A stretch of DNA of 64,000 nt, taken from assembly GCA_020636225.1 (NCBI GenBank), contig JACJYI010000008.1, forward strand, positions 198,867 to 262,866, given 5' to 3'. Every line of letters starts with the position of its first letter. Positions within the stretch are counted from its first letter, which is position 1. The position numbers were made by a program, and so were the translations under genes. The stretch comes from Lewinellaceae bacterium. GTDB taxonomy: Bacteria; Bacteroidota; Bacteroidia; Chitinophagales; Saprospiraceae. This document shows, piece after piece, positions 26,901 through 38,731 of this stretch. The notes beneath the pieces were generated by a model that had not been told where the DNA came from, ran no database searches, and worked only from the letters and a program-made list of their open reading frames with translations.

Positions 26901-27792
26901 TATTGACTACTCGGTAGTCGATTACAACAAGTGGACGGATGACGACCATGCCAATGAGCTGATCGCCAGGTTGTTACACAACTTCTCGATCAAGGTGAAT
27001 GAAGAGGTCGGACGCTACAAGCGGGAAAAGTTCAACATTTCCATCGGAGACGAACTTCCTGCCGGCGTGCTGAAGCTGGCCAAGGTCTACCTGGCTCGGA
27101 AGCGCAAATTGAAGGTGGGAGACAAAATGGCCGGTCGTCACGGAAACAAGGGGATCGTGTCCAAGATCGTTCGTGCCGAGGACATGCCGTTCCTCCCGGA
27201 TGGTACCCCTGTCGACATCGTCCTGAATCCACTGGGTGTACCCTCGCGGATGAATCTCGGACAGATCTTCGAAACGGTTCTCGGCTGGGCTGGCGAAAAG
27301 TTGAATGTCAAGTTCGGTACGCCCATCTTCGACGGTGCCAAACGCGACGAGATCGAGGCGTATATCCAGAAGGCGGAGTTGCCATCCCTGGGTCAGACCT
27401 ATCTGTATGATGGGGAGACCGGAGATCGCTTCCACCAGCAGGCGACCGTCGGCGTGATCTACATGATCAAGCTGTCGCACATGGTCGACGATAAGATGCA
27501 CGCTCGTTCCATCGGACCATACTCCTTGATCACGCAACAGCCACTGGGCGGTAAGGCCCAGTTCGGTGGTCAGCGATTCGGGGAAATGGAAGTCTGGGCG
27601 CTGGAGGCCTTCGGGGCCAGCACCATCCTGCGCGAGTTGCTTACGGTCAAGTCGGACGATATTATCGGACGGGCCAAGACCTACGAAGCGATCGTCAAGG
27701 GAGACAATCTTCCCGAGCCGAACATTCCGGAATCGTTCAATGTATTGATCCATGAATTGCGTGGATTGGCCCTGGATGTCAAGTTTGACTAG
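23971..27792 (+). CDS. rpoB: DNA-directed RNA polymerase subunit beta
   Basis: The 1273-residue beta subunit. The rifampicin region is intact (about residues 472-504: SQLSQFLDQTNPLSEITHKR, then RISALGPGGLSRERAGFEV), with none of the common resistance substitutions. The C-terminal DDKMHARSIGPYSLITQQPL and GGKAQFGGQRFGEME motifs are present. The start may be ATG 23971 or ATG 23986 (MLISPEQQRINF); the second fits the usual spacing to the conserved NF better. rpoC follows after 49 bases. Confidence 0.97.
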   Translation: MGSNAMLISPEQQRINFGKIKMSMEYPDLLDIQLRSFQEFFQLETTPENRISEGLYRVFQENFPISDARNIFLLEFLDYFVDPPRYTIEECMQRGLTYSVPLKAKLKLSCNDEEHIDFQTIVQDVFLGNIPYMTPKGTFVINGAERVIVSQLHRSPGVFFGQSFHPNGSQIFSARVIPFKGAWMEFATDINNVMYAYIDRKKKFPVTTLLRAIGYDTDKVILDLFGLADEINATAKDLKKALGRKLAARVLRSWTEDFVDEDTGEVVTIERNEIILERDVILDETNIELILAAECKSVILQKEDVEEDFAIIYNTLQKDPSSSEMEAVTHIYRQLRGTDPPDEETARGIIDKLFFSDKRYNLGEVGRYKINRKLNLEIDEETLVLTKEDIIHIVRYLVKLINQHADIDDIDHLSNRRVRTVGEQLFSQFGVGLARMARTIRERMNVRDNEVFTPVDLINARTLSSVINSFFGTSQLSQFLDQTNPLSEITHKRRISALGPGGLSRERAGFEVRDVHYSHYGRLCTIETPEGPNIGLISTLCVHAKVNKMGFLETPYRKVVKGKVDLKGPIQFLSAEGEDFQRIAQANAVLDDKGGFVTDRIKSREHGEFPVLAPDELDFMDVAPNQIVGVSASMIPFLEHDDANRALMGSNMQRQAVPLIKPASPIVGTGLEGKVARDSRMLINAEGEGVVEYVDADQVVIRYDRSDEDQLISFEDNRKAYQLTKFQSTNQGTCINLKPIVKKGDRVIKGQILCDGYATELGELALGQNLKVAFMPWKGYNFEDAIVISERVVRDDIFTSIHIESFEMDVRDTKLGEEELTNDIPNVSEDATKDLDENGIIRIGAWVNEGDILIGKITPKGESDPTPEEKLLRAIFGDKAGDVKDASMKAPPSTFGVVIAKQLFARAKKDKVQKVQEKELLDKLDDQHAIALNELKTILIDKLMTLTKGKVAQGIRSIYNEEMVSKGIKFTLNVLKNIDYSVVDYNKWTDDDHANELIARLLHNFSIKVNEEVGRYKREKFNISIGDELPAGVLKLAKVYLARKRKLKVGDKMAGRHGNKGIVSKIVRAEDMPFLPDGTPVDIVLNPLGVPSRMNLGQIFETVLGWAGEKLNVKFGTPIFDGAKRDEIEAYIQKAELPSLGQTYLYDGETGDRFHQQATVGVIYMIKLSHMVDDKMHARSIGPYSLITQQPLGGKAQFGGQRFGEMEVWALEAFGASTILRELLTVKSDDIIGRAKTYEAIVKGDNLPEPNIPESFNVLIHELRGLALDVKFD

Positions 27793-27841
27793 TACAGGCC
27801 CGACTCCGTTGATTCATTGTTAGTTCTACAAACTTCCACAA

Positions 27842-32146
<4,305 letters not shown>

Positions 32147-32169
32147 GTCAATAGGCGATATAGATCATA

Positions 32170-32200
32170 AGAGCCGGATACCCTCCGGCTCTTTTTTTTT
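32170..32200 (+). terminator. Intrinsic terminator after rpoC
   Basis: GAGCCGG (32171-32177) pairs with CCGGCTC (32185-32191), followed by nine T. It closes the secE-to-rpoC operon. Confidence 0.9.
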
Positions 32201-32236
32201 CCAGAAGGGAATACCTCGGACCTCCTGTGGATGGTC

Positions 32237-32244
32237 TACCTTTG
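32237..32244 (+). promoter_or_regulatory. TAnnTTTG promoter box for ruvX-def
   Basis: TACCTTTG followed by TGCC and the ATG at 32249. The 4-base gap implies a leaderless transcript. Confidence 0.7.
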
Positions 32245-32248
32245 TGCC

Positions 32249-32677
32249 ATGGGACGTTGGATGGCGATCGATTATGGAAGCAAGCGGTCTGGTATTGCCG
32301 TGACCGATCCACTGCGAATCATCGCCAGTGGCCTGACCACCGTTCCGACCGGCGAACTTTTAGGGTTCCTGGAAAGTTATCTCCGGGACGAGCAGGTGGA
32401 CCGGATCGTTCTGGGTGATCCCTACCATATGAATGGCGATCCAGCCCAGTTGCATGAGCGCATCCATCAGTTTGGCACCCATCTCAGTCGAAAGTTCAAG
32501 GATGTGAGGATCGACTACTGGGATGAGCGCCTCTCCTCCGAACGGGCACGGGAAGCGATCCTTCAGTCTGGTGCGAAGAAAAAGAAACGCCAGGACAAGG
32601 CACTGGTCGATCAGGTCTCCGCAGGGATCATCCTGCTCGAATATTTGGAATACCATGAAAAGCAAGCAATGCCATGA
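32249..32677 (+). CDS. ruvX: Holliday junction resolvase-like protein YqgF/RuvX
   Basis: A 142-residue RNase H-fold protein of the YqgF family, which acts in 16S rRNA 5'-end maturation and is also described as a putative Holliday junction resolvase. Motifs: AIDYGSKRSGIAVTD (first catalytic Asp), IVLGDPYHMNGDP, and WDERLSSERA (catalytic Glu). ATG 32249 (MGRWMAIDYG) is chosen; an earlier in-frame ATG at 32231 lies upstream of the promoter box. Its stop overlaps the def start in an ATGA, which implies coupling. Confidence 0.93.
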   Translation: MGRWMAIDYGSKRSGIAVTDPLRIIASGLTTVPTGELLGFLESYLRDEQVDRIVLGDPYHMNGDPAQLHERIHQFGTHLSRKFKDVRIDYWDERLSSERAREAILQSGAKKKKRQDKALVDQVSAGIILLEYLEYHEKQAMP

Positions 32678-33234
32678 TTTTACCGATTTTTGGATACGGC
32701 CAGCCTGTACTCAAGCGAATCGCAGAAGACATACCGGCCGATTACCCCAAGCTTGACCAGCTGATCGCGAACATGTGGGAAACGATGTACAATGCCCACG
32801 GGGTCGGATTGGCGGGCCCTCAGGTCGGGTTGGCTCTGCGCATCTTCGTCATCGATACGGAACAGGTGAAGGATGATGAGAAGCTGGATGTCGGCTTCAA
32901 GAAAGTATTCCTCAATGCCCGGATCCTGGAGGAGGAGGGGACCCCATGGTCGTACGAGGAGGGCTGCCTGAGCATCCCGGATATTCGCGGGGATGTGGAG
33001 CGATGCCCGACCATCCGGATCCGATACCAGGATGAACATTTCCAATGGTTTGAAGAAACCTACTCCGGGTTGAACGCCCGGGTCATCCAGCATGAATACG
33101 ATCATATTGAAGGTGTCCTGTTCACCGAAAAGCTGAAACCCCTCAAAAAGCGATTGATCAAGAAGAAACTGGAAATGATCCGGACCGGACAGATCCTGCC
33201 GGACTATAAGATGCGATTTGCCGTCCGGTCGTGA
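32674..33234 (+). CDS. def: Peptide deformylase
   Basis: Removes the formyl group from nascent proteins. The 186 residues contain the three family motifs: GVGLAGPQVG (residues 43-52), EGCLSIP with metal ligand Cys98, and HEYDH with ligands His140 and His144 and catalytic Glu141. It is coupled to ruvX by a 4-base overlap. A basic C-terminal tail (KPLKKRLIKKKLEMI) is typical of Bacteroidota deformylases. Confidence 0.96.
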   Translation: MILPIFGYGQPVLKRIAEDIPADYPKLDQLIANMWETMYNAHGVGLAGPQVGLALRIFVIDTEQVKDDEKLDVGFKKVFLNARILEEEGTPWSYEEGCLSIPDIRGDVERCPTIRIRYQDEHFQWFEETYSGLNARVIQHEYDHIEGVLFTEKLKPLKKRLIKKKLEMIRTGQILPDYKMRFAVRS

Positions 33235-33302
33235 ATTCCCACAGATGATCCGGGATTCAACTTGCTCCCGAAACATTACCTTGGTGCTATAATTCTGACA
33301 AC

Positions 33303-33794
33303 ATGAAAAAACTGATCATTCTCCTCTTGTTCATGGGATGTGCCTCAGCGACATTCTCCCAGGAGTATTCACGGGCCATTGGTCTGCGACTGGGTTGGGA
33401 CTATGGGGTCAGCTACAAGCACTTTCTCAACCAGAAGGCTGCCATTGAGGCGATCGGAACCTTTCGGACATTTGGTATAGGCGATTTTCGCTGGAGTTAC
33501 CTGCGACTGGCGGGTGTATACCTGGTCCACAACCCCTTCCCGGATGTCCCGGGTTTGCAGTGGTACTATGGCGGCGGAGCCACGTTCCTGACCTATGGAG
33601 GGGACTACGGCGACTACTATCCGGATGATGCGACGATCGGAGTCGGTATCGTCGGAGCCATCGGATTGGATTACAAGTTCGAGAATGCCCCGATATCCCT
33701 GACCATCGACTGGATGCCATCCTTTGTATTCGGGAGCTACTACCGCGGATTTGGCGGTGAGCTGGGTGGTCTGGGTGCCCGGTACACCTTCTGA
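33303..33794 (+). CDS. Small predicted outer-membrane beta-barrel protein
   Basis: Not recognised by name. The 163-residue product has a signal peptide (residues 1-19, cut near FSQ) and alternating hydrophobic/polar beta strands rich in Gly, Tyr and Trp (GLRLGWDYGVSYKHF, WYYGGGATFL, IGLDYKF, FGSYYRGFGGE), ending with an aromatic residue (RYTF), as outer-membrane barrel proteins do. An eight-stranded barrel of the porin-like/OmpW size class is likely. It is convergent with the RNase H gene, 45 bases away. Confidence 0.8.
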   Translation: MKKLIILLLFMGCASATFSQEYSRAIGLRLGWDYGVSYKHFLNQKAAIEAIGTFRTFGIGDFRWSYLRLAGVYLVHNPFPDVPGLQWYYGGGATFLTYGGDYGDYYPDDATIGVGIVGAIGLDYKFENAPISLTIDWMPSFVFGSYYRGFGGELGGLGARYTF

Positions 33795-33839
33795 TCGGTC
33801 CGGTGTGGTTTGGCCAGCCGGAGTCTGTGCCAAGCGGCA

Positions 33840-34481
33840 TTACTTCCGGCCAAAGTCAGCTGGAATCTCACCCCAGCGTTCTGTCTCCCACTTGATGACC
33901 TGGTTGGGCACCGTGTGCTGTTTCAGCCAGGTTTCCGCCCGATCAATCAGGTCGAAGAGGATGGCATTTCGACCCGTTGCAGCCAATGTGGTCTTGGCCT
34001 TTTTGTGTTTGAGCCAGGAAAGGGCAGTACGCGAATCCGTGTAAATGACGGTTTTCCGGTCGTTGTTCCGGTGCAATTGGGCCAGCGCATGGACCAGGGC
34101 GAGGAATTCCCCCACATTGTTGGTGCCATCCGGAAAGGGCCCCTGGTGAAAGAGCTCCTGTCCCGTAGCGAGATCCACGCCCCGGTATTCCATCGGGCCG
34201 GGTACTCCACTGCAGGCTGCGTCAACGGCCCAGGCGGGCAAGGGGATGTCCACACCGATCCGCGGTTTCCCCACCAGACGGGCTTTCTTGTTTCCCTGTC
34301 CGGACGACTGGATGGCAGCACTGTGGCCGGCTCGGAACGCTGCCTTGGCCTCTTCCAGGGTGGGGTAGGATTTGTACTTTGCACCGGGATATCCCTGGAT
34401 GCGCGCCTTTGCATCATGCCAGGAATCATAGATACCCGGCTCGCTCCCGACCCAAATCACGTAGAACTTCCTTTTTGCCAT
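33840..34481 (-). CDS. Ribonuclease H with N-terminal viroplasmin-like domain
   Basis: Cleaves RNA in RNA-DNA hybrids. The 213 residues start with a caulimovirus viroplasmin/hybrid-binding domain (KFYVIWVGSEPGIYDSW, then GAKYKSYPTLEEAKAAF), followed by an RNase H fold with the full acidic set: Asp87 (VDAACSG), Glu125 (NNVGEFLAL), Asp149 (IYTDSRTAL) and Asp209 (IPADFGR). ATG 34481 gives the domain its usual start MAKRKFYVIW; the frame extends upstream, but the promoter box lies there. It is divergent from tatD. Confidence 0.92.
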   Translation of the reverse strand: MAKRKFYVIWVGSEPGIYDSWHDAKARIQGYPGAKYKSYPTLEEAKAAFRAGHSAAIQSSGQGNKKARLVGKPRIGVDIPLPAWAVDAACSGVPGPMEYRGVDLATGQELFHQGPFPDGTNNVGEFLALVHALAQLHRNNDRKTVIYTDSRTALSWLKHKKAKTTLAATGRNAILFDLIDRAETWLKQHTVPNQVIKWETERWGEIPADFGRK

Positions 34482-34486
34482 GCCTG

Positions 34487-34494
34487 CAAAAGTA
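34487..34494 (-). promoter_or_regulatory. TAnnTTTG promoter box for the RNase H gene
   Basis: The minus strand reads TACTTTTG, then CAGGC, then the ATG at 34481. The 5-base gap implies a leaderless transcript. Confidence 0.65.
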
Positions 34495-34531
34495 GGAGAT
34501 TCCCCGGGGCCGAGATAACGGAGGATGCCGT

Positions 34532-34539
34532 TACCTTTG
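34532..34539 (+). promoter_or_regulatory. TAnnTTTG promoter box for tatD
   Basis: TACCTTTG lies 24 bases before the tatD ATG. It is back to back with the RNase H box, 37 bases apart, so the -33 regions overlap. Confidence 0.65.
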
Positions 34540-34563
34540 TCCATCATAAAGGAACAACTCACG

Positions 34564-35334
34564 ATGATCGATACACATGCCCATATCTATCTGGATGATT
34601 TCGCCGACGACCGCGAGGCCATGATGCAACGACTGGTTGCTGCTGGCGTGGAACGGGTCTATCTACCCAATATCGACGGAAAGAGCATTGCCCAGATCAG
34701 GCAATTGGTATCCACCTATCCGGACATCTGCCGACCGATGATGGGATTGCACCCATGTTCCGTCAAGGGTGACTGGAAAGCGGAACTGGCGGTGATCCTG
34801 GAGGAGCTGGAGACCGGTCAATATGTGGCCATCGGCGAAACCGGTCTGGATGCCTATTGGGACAAGACGACCCTGCCGCAACAAGAAGAGGCCCTCAGGA
34901 TCCAGATCGACTGGGCTGTGGGATTCGCTCTCCCGTTGATCCTGCATACCCGGGATACGATGGATCGGACCATTGAGGTGGTTCGGGAGGCTCATCGTCC
35001 GGGCCTGACAGGGATCTTTCATTGCTTCAATGGGACAGAGGAACAGGCCAGGCAGATCATTGATCTGGACTTCTACCTGGGCATCGGGGGAGTTTACACG
35101 TTCCAGAATGCCCGGATGGAGGAACATCTCCGGAACATCCCGCTCGAGCATCTGGTACTGGAGACAGATGCACCCTATCTGGCCCCGGTGCCCCATCGGG
35201 GAAAACGGAATGAACCATCCTACCTGAAGCCGATTGTCAGCAAGCTGGCAGCTGACCGGCAGATATCCGAGGAAGAGGTCATCAGGCAGACCAGCCAAAA
35301 TGCCAGGAAGCTTTTCCGGGAAATGTCGGAATAG
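34564..35334 (+). CDS. TatD family metal-dependent hydrolase (DNase-like)
   Basis: A 256-residue TIM-barrel hydrolase of the TatD family. Metal ligands and motifs in order: DTHAHIY at the start, GETGLDAYWD, LILHTRD, GIFHCFNG and ETDAPYLAP. Family members have 3'-5' DNase activity; the in vivo substrate is uncertain. ATG 34564 is the standard start (MIDTHAH); the frame extends 13 codons upstream through the leader. An AAGGAAC purine stretch precedes it. Confidence 0.93.
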   Translation: MIDTHAHIYLDDFADDREAMMQRLVAAGVERVYLPNIDGKSIAQIRQLVSTYPDICRPMMGLHPCSVKGDWKAELAVILEELETGQYVAIGETGLDAYWDKTTLPQQEEALRIQIDWAVGFALPLILHTRDTMDRTIEVVREAHRPGLTGIFHCFNGTEEQARQIIDLDFYLGIGGVYTFQNARMEEHLRNIPLEHLVLETDAPYLAPVPHRGKRNEPSYLKPIVSKLAADRQISEEEVIRQTSQNARKLFREMSE

Positions 35335-35403
35335 ATGATTTCCTCCTTGGCAATGTGCACAGGAATTGCCAATTTTGCAGTCCCTTGAAAACAGGGCCCT
35401 TCA

Positions 35404-35491
35404 GGAGAGTTGGCCGAGTGGTCGAAGGCGCACGCCTGGAAAGCGTGTAACCGGCAAAACCGGTTCAAGGGTTCGAATCCCTTACTCTCCG
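35404..35491 (+). tRNA. tRNA-Ser(GGA)
   Basis: Acceptor GGAGAGT/ACTCTCC, anticodon arm CACGC-CTGGAAA-GCGTG with anticodon GGA, and a long variable arm (CCGGCAAAACCGG) as in tRNA-Ser. Discriminator G; no encoded CCA. It is followed by a strong terminator. Confidence 0.96.
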
Positions 35492-35504
35492 CATTCCGTC
35501 CAAG

Positions 35505-35533
35505 CCATCTGCCATGCGGCAGATGGTTTTTTT
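35505..35533 (+). terminator. Intrinsic terminator after tRNA-Ser
   Basis: A perfect 9-base stem, CCATCTGCC (35505-35513) and GGCAGATGG (35518-35526), with a 4-base loop, followed by seven T. Confidence 0.9.
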
Positions 35534-35899
35534 ACCTCCGGCCCAGCCTGACCTGCGGGTGGTGCAAGTTCAGGAATCGACCAGACCGCTCGCCTGGACA
35601 ACCCAGGAGATTTTTGGCCACGTCCACCCTCAGGGCGAACTTCCTGCAAGGCATGGAGAAAGAAGCAGCCAAATGCGCCCTGTTCTTCACCCACCAAAAT
35701 TCCTGTGTTCGGCATCTGGAGTACAGGAGTCCGACAAGTCGAGTCGAAATCCGATCCGAATCTGGATACGTGAGTATCTTTTGTGATAAGTTTTTGTCAG
35801 ATCGGGCACATTTCACAGGAGAGTAGACAGCGAACTTGATATGTTTATTATTTTAGCCCCTGAGATCAAACTTTAAGCAAACGAAAAATCTCCTTCACT
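35534..35899. other. Spacer of 366 bases with no recognised gene
   Basis: Short open frames exist in several phases, but none has a recognisable protein pattern, a consistent start or a family match that I know. No CRISPR, insertion-sequence end or tRNA is seen. It should hold the promoter of the ExbB operon; only weak candidates (for example TATTTTAG at 35849-35856) are visible. A small RNA is possible but unsupported. Confidence 0.5.
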
Positions 35900-36631
35900 A
35901 TGCGACGTGTAATTGCGCTCTTCCTGGTCTTTGCGGCCGTTCTGCTTACCGGAACTATGGAATTGTATGCCCAGGATGCTGGGGAAGTGGCTGGTCCCTC
36001 AGGATTCCAGCTCCTGAAAAAGTATTTCATCGAGGGTGACTGGCGCTTCATGAGCCTGGTACTTGTGACCTTGATCCTCGGTCTGGCCTTCTGTATCGAG
36101 CGGATCATCTCCCTGAACATCGCCACGACCAACACGGAGAAGCTCATCGGTTCGATCGATGATGAACTCGCCAACGGCAACGTCAATGGTGCCATGGAGG
36201 TGTGCAAGGCCACCCCTGGTCCTGCTGCCAGTGTCTTGTACGAAGGTCTCAAGGTCTCTGACAAAGGTGCCGATGCGGTCGAAAAGGCCATTGTGTCCTA
36301 CGGCAGTGTCCAAATGGGTCTGTTGGAGCGCGGCCTGGTCTGGATTTCGCTCTTCATTGCCACGGCACCCATGCTCGGGTTTATGGGTACGGTAATCGGG
36401 ATGATCACGGCGTTTGACCGGATCGAAGCGGCCGGCGACCTGTCTCCCGCCATTGTGGCCGGAGGGATCAAGGTGGCTCTGTTGACTACCGTATTCGGTC
36501 TGGTAGTCGCCATTATCCTCCAGATCTTCTACAACTATATCGTGTCGAAGATCGATGGCATTACCAACAAGATGGAAGATGCATCCATTGGCCTGATCGA
36601 GGCTCTGACGCGTCGGAACATCATTAAATAA
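35900..36631 (+). CDS. exbB: MotA/TolQ/ExbB proton channel family protein
   Basis: The proton-channel subunit of a TonB/Tol-type energy transducer. The 243 residues start with a signal-like hydrophobic segment (1-24, ending YAQ), common in Bacteroidota ExbB. A first membrane helix (about 50-70) is followed by a cytoplasmic loop and two later helices with the conserved LVWISLFIATAPMLGFMGTV and GGIKVALLTTVFGLVVAI. It starts a four-gene operon with a small membrane protein and two ExbD proteins. I infer that it powers TonB-dependent uptake or a related envelope motor. Confidence 0.93.
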   Translation: MRRVIALFLVFAAVLLTGTMELYAQDAGEVAGPSGFQLLKKYFIEGDWRFMSLVLVTLILGLAFCIERIISLNIATTNTEKLIGSIDDELANGNVNGAMEVCKATPGPAASVLYEGLKVSDKGADAVEKAIVSYGSVQMGLLERGLVWISLFIATAPMLGFMGTVIGMITAFDRIEAAGDLSPAIVAGGIKVALLTTVFGLVVAIILQIFYNYIVSKIDGITNKMEDASIGLIEALTRRNIIK

Positions 36632-36648
36632 CCCGAAATTCACCCAGC

Positions 36649-37119
36649 ATGTATCAATTTTTAAACAAATATGGCCAGGTTGCGGCTTTCGGGCTGGGTC
36701 TGCTGATCATCCTCATATTCTTCGGTTCGGTGCTCTCCGGTGTGGATAGCTTCAATGGACTGGATAAGGCGGGTCAGTTGCAGTCCGGGATCTTCGACTT
36801 CGGTCTGGGTGCTGCCATGTTCCTGACCATCCTCTGTGCACTGGCTGTCGTGTTCTTTGGCTTCTACTACATTGCCAAACATCCGAAGTCATCCATGAAG
36901 GGGATCATTCAGGCCTTGGTCCTGGTAGCGATTTTTGTCGTTGCCTATTTCGTGGCCTCTCCGGCAGAGTCGGGCTTGATGAAAACCCTGGCCGAACGAT
37001 TCGAATTGACCGCCGGGCAGGAGAAATTCATCTCCGGTGGGTTGACCACTGCCCTGATCCTATTCGGAGGAGCTGCCGTTGCATTCATTGTTTCGGAAGT
37101 CCGGAATCTGTTCAAATAG
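36649..37119 (+). CDS. Small integral membrane protein of the ExbB/ExbD operon
   Basis: A 156-residue protein with about four membrane helices (roughly residues 10-28, 48-72, 84-104 and 128-150). Unnamed, but seen between exbB and exbD in this phylum. It has no cysteines or catalytic-looking residues; a periplasmic loop (FNGLDKAGQLQSGI) and a short basic loop (KHPKSSMK) are the only polar parts. It starts 17 bases after exbB and ends 6 bases before exbD, so it is surely cotranscribed. It is probably an accessory subunit of the transducer. Confidence 0.85.
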   Translation: MYQFLNKYGQVAAFGLGLLIILIFFGSVLSGVDSFNGLDKAGQLQSGIFDFGLGAAMFLTILCALAVVFFGFYYIAKHPKSSMKGIIQALVLVAIFVVAYFVASPAESGLMKTLAERFELTAGQEKFISGGLTTALILFGGAAVAFIVSEVRNLFK

Positions 37120-37125
37120 ATCATT

Positions 37126-37683
37126 ATGCTGAAGAAACGCTCCAGAAATAGTCGAGGTTCGAACGAGATCAACGCCAGTTCCATGGCGGATATCGCGTTC
37201 CTGTTGCTGATCTTCTTTCTGGTGACCACCCAGATCGTCGAGGATAAGGGCATCCTGGTGAAGCTTCCACCGTGGTCGGAGGTTCCCCCCGATCCGCTCA
37301 AGCTCATTCCACGGAACGTGTTTTCTGTATTGGTGAACGCCCAGAACCAATTGCTGGTTCGAGGTGAGCCTGCCAATGTGGATGAATTGAAGGACCGAGC
37401 CAAGGAATTCATCATGAACCCCACCGGTCGTGAGGATCTGTCACAGTCACCCACAAAGGCGATCATTTCGTTGAAGAATGACCGGGGTACCAATTACAAG
37501 ACCTATCTGGAGGTCTACAACGAGCTGAAGGCTGCATACGACGAACTGTGGGATGAGGAATCCATGCGGAAGTATGGCGTCCATTACAGTGATGAACTGC
37601 CATTGGATTATCGGAAGGAGATCAAGGGAAAGATTCCCATGGTCTTGTCTGAAGCGGAACCCACCTCTTACGGAGAGGAATAA
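37126..37683 (+). CDS. exbD: Biopolymer transport protein ExbD (first copy)
   Basis: A 185-residue ExbD/TolR-family protein: a basic N-terminus (KKRSRNSRGSNEIN), a single membrane helix with the proton-carrying Asp in MADIAFLLLIFFLVTT, and a periplasmic domain. It is longer than E. coli ExbD (141) because of a C-terminal extension (about 150-185, DEESMRKYGVHY). The second ExbD follows after 11 bases. The two copies probably form a heterodimer in the plug of the ExbB pentamer. Confidence 0.93.
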   Translation: MLKKRSRNSRGSNEINASSMADIAFLLLIFFLVTTQIVEDKGILVKLPPWSEVPPDPLKLIPRNVFSVLVNAQNQLLVRGEPANVDELKDRAKEFIMNPTGREDLSQSPTKAIISLKNDRGTNYKTYLEVYNELKAAYDELWDEESMRKYGVHYSDELPLDYRKEIKGKIPMVLSEAEPTSYGEE

Positions 37684-37694
37684 AACAAGCAACC

Positions 37695-38171
37695 ATGTCT
37701 TCACATTTCAAGAAAAAGCGGGGTGACTCGAAGCCCACGATTTCTACGGCTTCTTTGCCGGATATCGTTTTCATGCTGCTCTTCTTCTTCATGGTGGTCA
37801 CCGTTCTCCGCCAGGGAGAGATGAAGCTGAAGGTGGTCACGCCACAGGCCACCCAGTTGACCAAGCTGGAAGAAAAGTCATTGGTCAACTATATCTACAT
37901 TGGGCGGCCGATAGACAAGTATGCCAAGATCTATGGCACGAAGCCCAGGATCCAGCTAGGCGACCAGATCGTCGATGGTCCGACGAACATCCCCTTGTTC
38001 CTTGAACAACACAAGGTGAAAGTACCCGAGTCAAGGCACACGTTGATCACCACTTCACTCAAGGTGGATGGCGATGTGACGATGGGGATTGTCCAGGATG
38101 TGAAAGTGATGCTGCGCAAGAGCAACCAGCTCCGCCTGAACTATTCAGCCAAGAAGAAGGACGAGGCATAG
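37695..38171 (+). CDS. exbD: Biopolymer transport protein ExbD (second copy)
   Basis: A 158-residue ExbD-like protein with the membrane helix ASLPDIVFMLLFFFMVVT carrying the conserved Asp, and a short periplasmic domain. It is clearly diverged from the copy just upstream, which suggests specialised roles and not a recent duplication. It is the last gene of the operon; a strong terminator follows 29 bases later. Confidence 0.92.
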   Translation: MSSHFKKKRGDSKPTISTASLPDIVFMLLFFFMVVTVLRQGEMKLKVVTPQATQLTKLEEKSLVNYIYIGRPIDKYAKIYGTKPRIQLGDQIVDGPTNIPLFLEQHKVKVPESRHTLITTSLKVDGDVTMGIVQDVKVMLRKSNQLRLNYSAKKKDEA

Positions 38172-38200
38172 TGATCTCGATCAGGAATTCCTGATTTGTA

Positions 38201-38240
38201 AAAAGCGGGAGTGCAAGAATTTGCCCTCCCGCTTTTTTTT
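38201..38240 (+). terminator. Intrinsic terminator after the ExbB/ExbD operon
   Basis: AAAAGCGGGAG (38201-38211) pairs with CTCCCGCTTTT (38226-38236), followed by further T. The A-rich left arm could also let it act for the minus-strand DUF4293 gene. Confidence 0.88.
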
Positions 38241-38255
38241 TGGAGTCCGATCTGC

Positions 38256-38723
38256 TTAGCGAAGGCGATCCATGGATCGGATCAACTTGTCATCCTTATT
38301 GATGGCCCGGATGGCCAGAGTCGTAGAAATGATGCCGGCCAGGGGAGCCAATCCTCCAAAGCCGATCTCGAAGAGGTAGGGGCCCTGGTTCAGCTGACTG
38401 TAATCCTGGTAGAAGAAAACCGCAGCCAGCAGGAGGATCAGGATGAACCCGATCAGGACACCTCTGGCCAATGCAACCTGGCGCTGTCGGTTTCGGAATT
38501 GGAAAATATCCACGAGGGCAAGGAAACTGGTCAGGCCAACCAGCAACAAGAGGATCAGGTGATCGGTCACGTGAAAGATCCCGTCTTCCAGCATGGATTG
38601 TGGTTGGCTTTTGAGGACATCCACATCACCCTCCACGCTCGCCAGGGTCATGGGATCGATGAGAAGTGACAGGCCAGCCAACATGGCCATGAAAAGGAAG
38701 ATCGTTTGAATTCGTTGTAGCAT
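38256..38723 (-). CDS. DUF4293 family membrane protein
   Basis: A 155-residue four-helix membrane protein. The start MLQRIQTIFLFMAM and the end AINKDDKLIRSMDRLR are typical of the Bacteroidota DUF4293 family, whose function is unknown. Helices lie at about residues 5-22, 50-72, 86-105 and 118-138, with a polar loop after the first. ATG 38723 is preferred to an upstream TTG that lies inside the promoter box. It is divergent from the FAD oxidase gene. Confidence 0.9.
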   Translation of the reverse strand: MLQRIQTIFLFMAMLAGLSLLIDPMTLASVEGDVDVLKSQPQSMLEDGIFHVTDHLILLLLVGLTSFLALVDIFQFRNRQRQVALARGVLIGFILILLLAAVFFYQDYSQLNQGPYLFEIGFGGLAPLAGIISTTLAIRAINKDDKLIRSMDRLR

Positions 38724-38731
38724 GTTCCGTG

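Noticed and set aside
35410..35826. Short open frames after tRNA-Ser
   Set aside because: They begin inside the tRNA or its terminator and show no conserved protein pattern or promoter.
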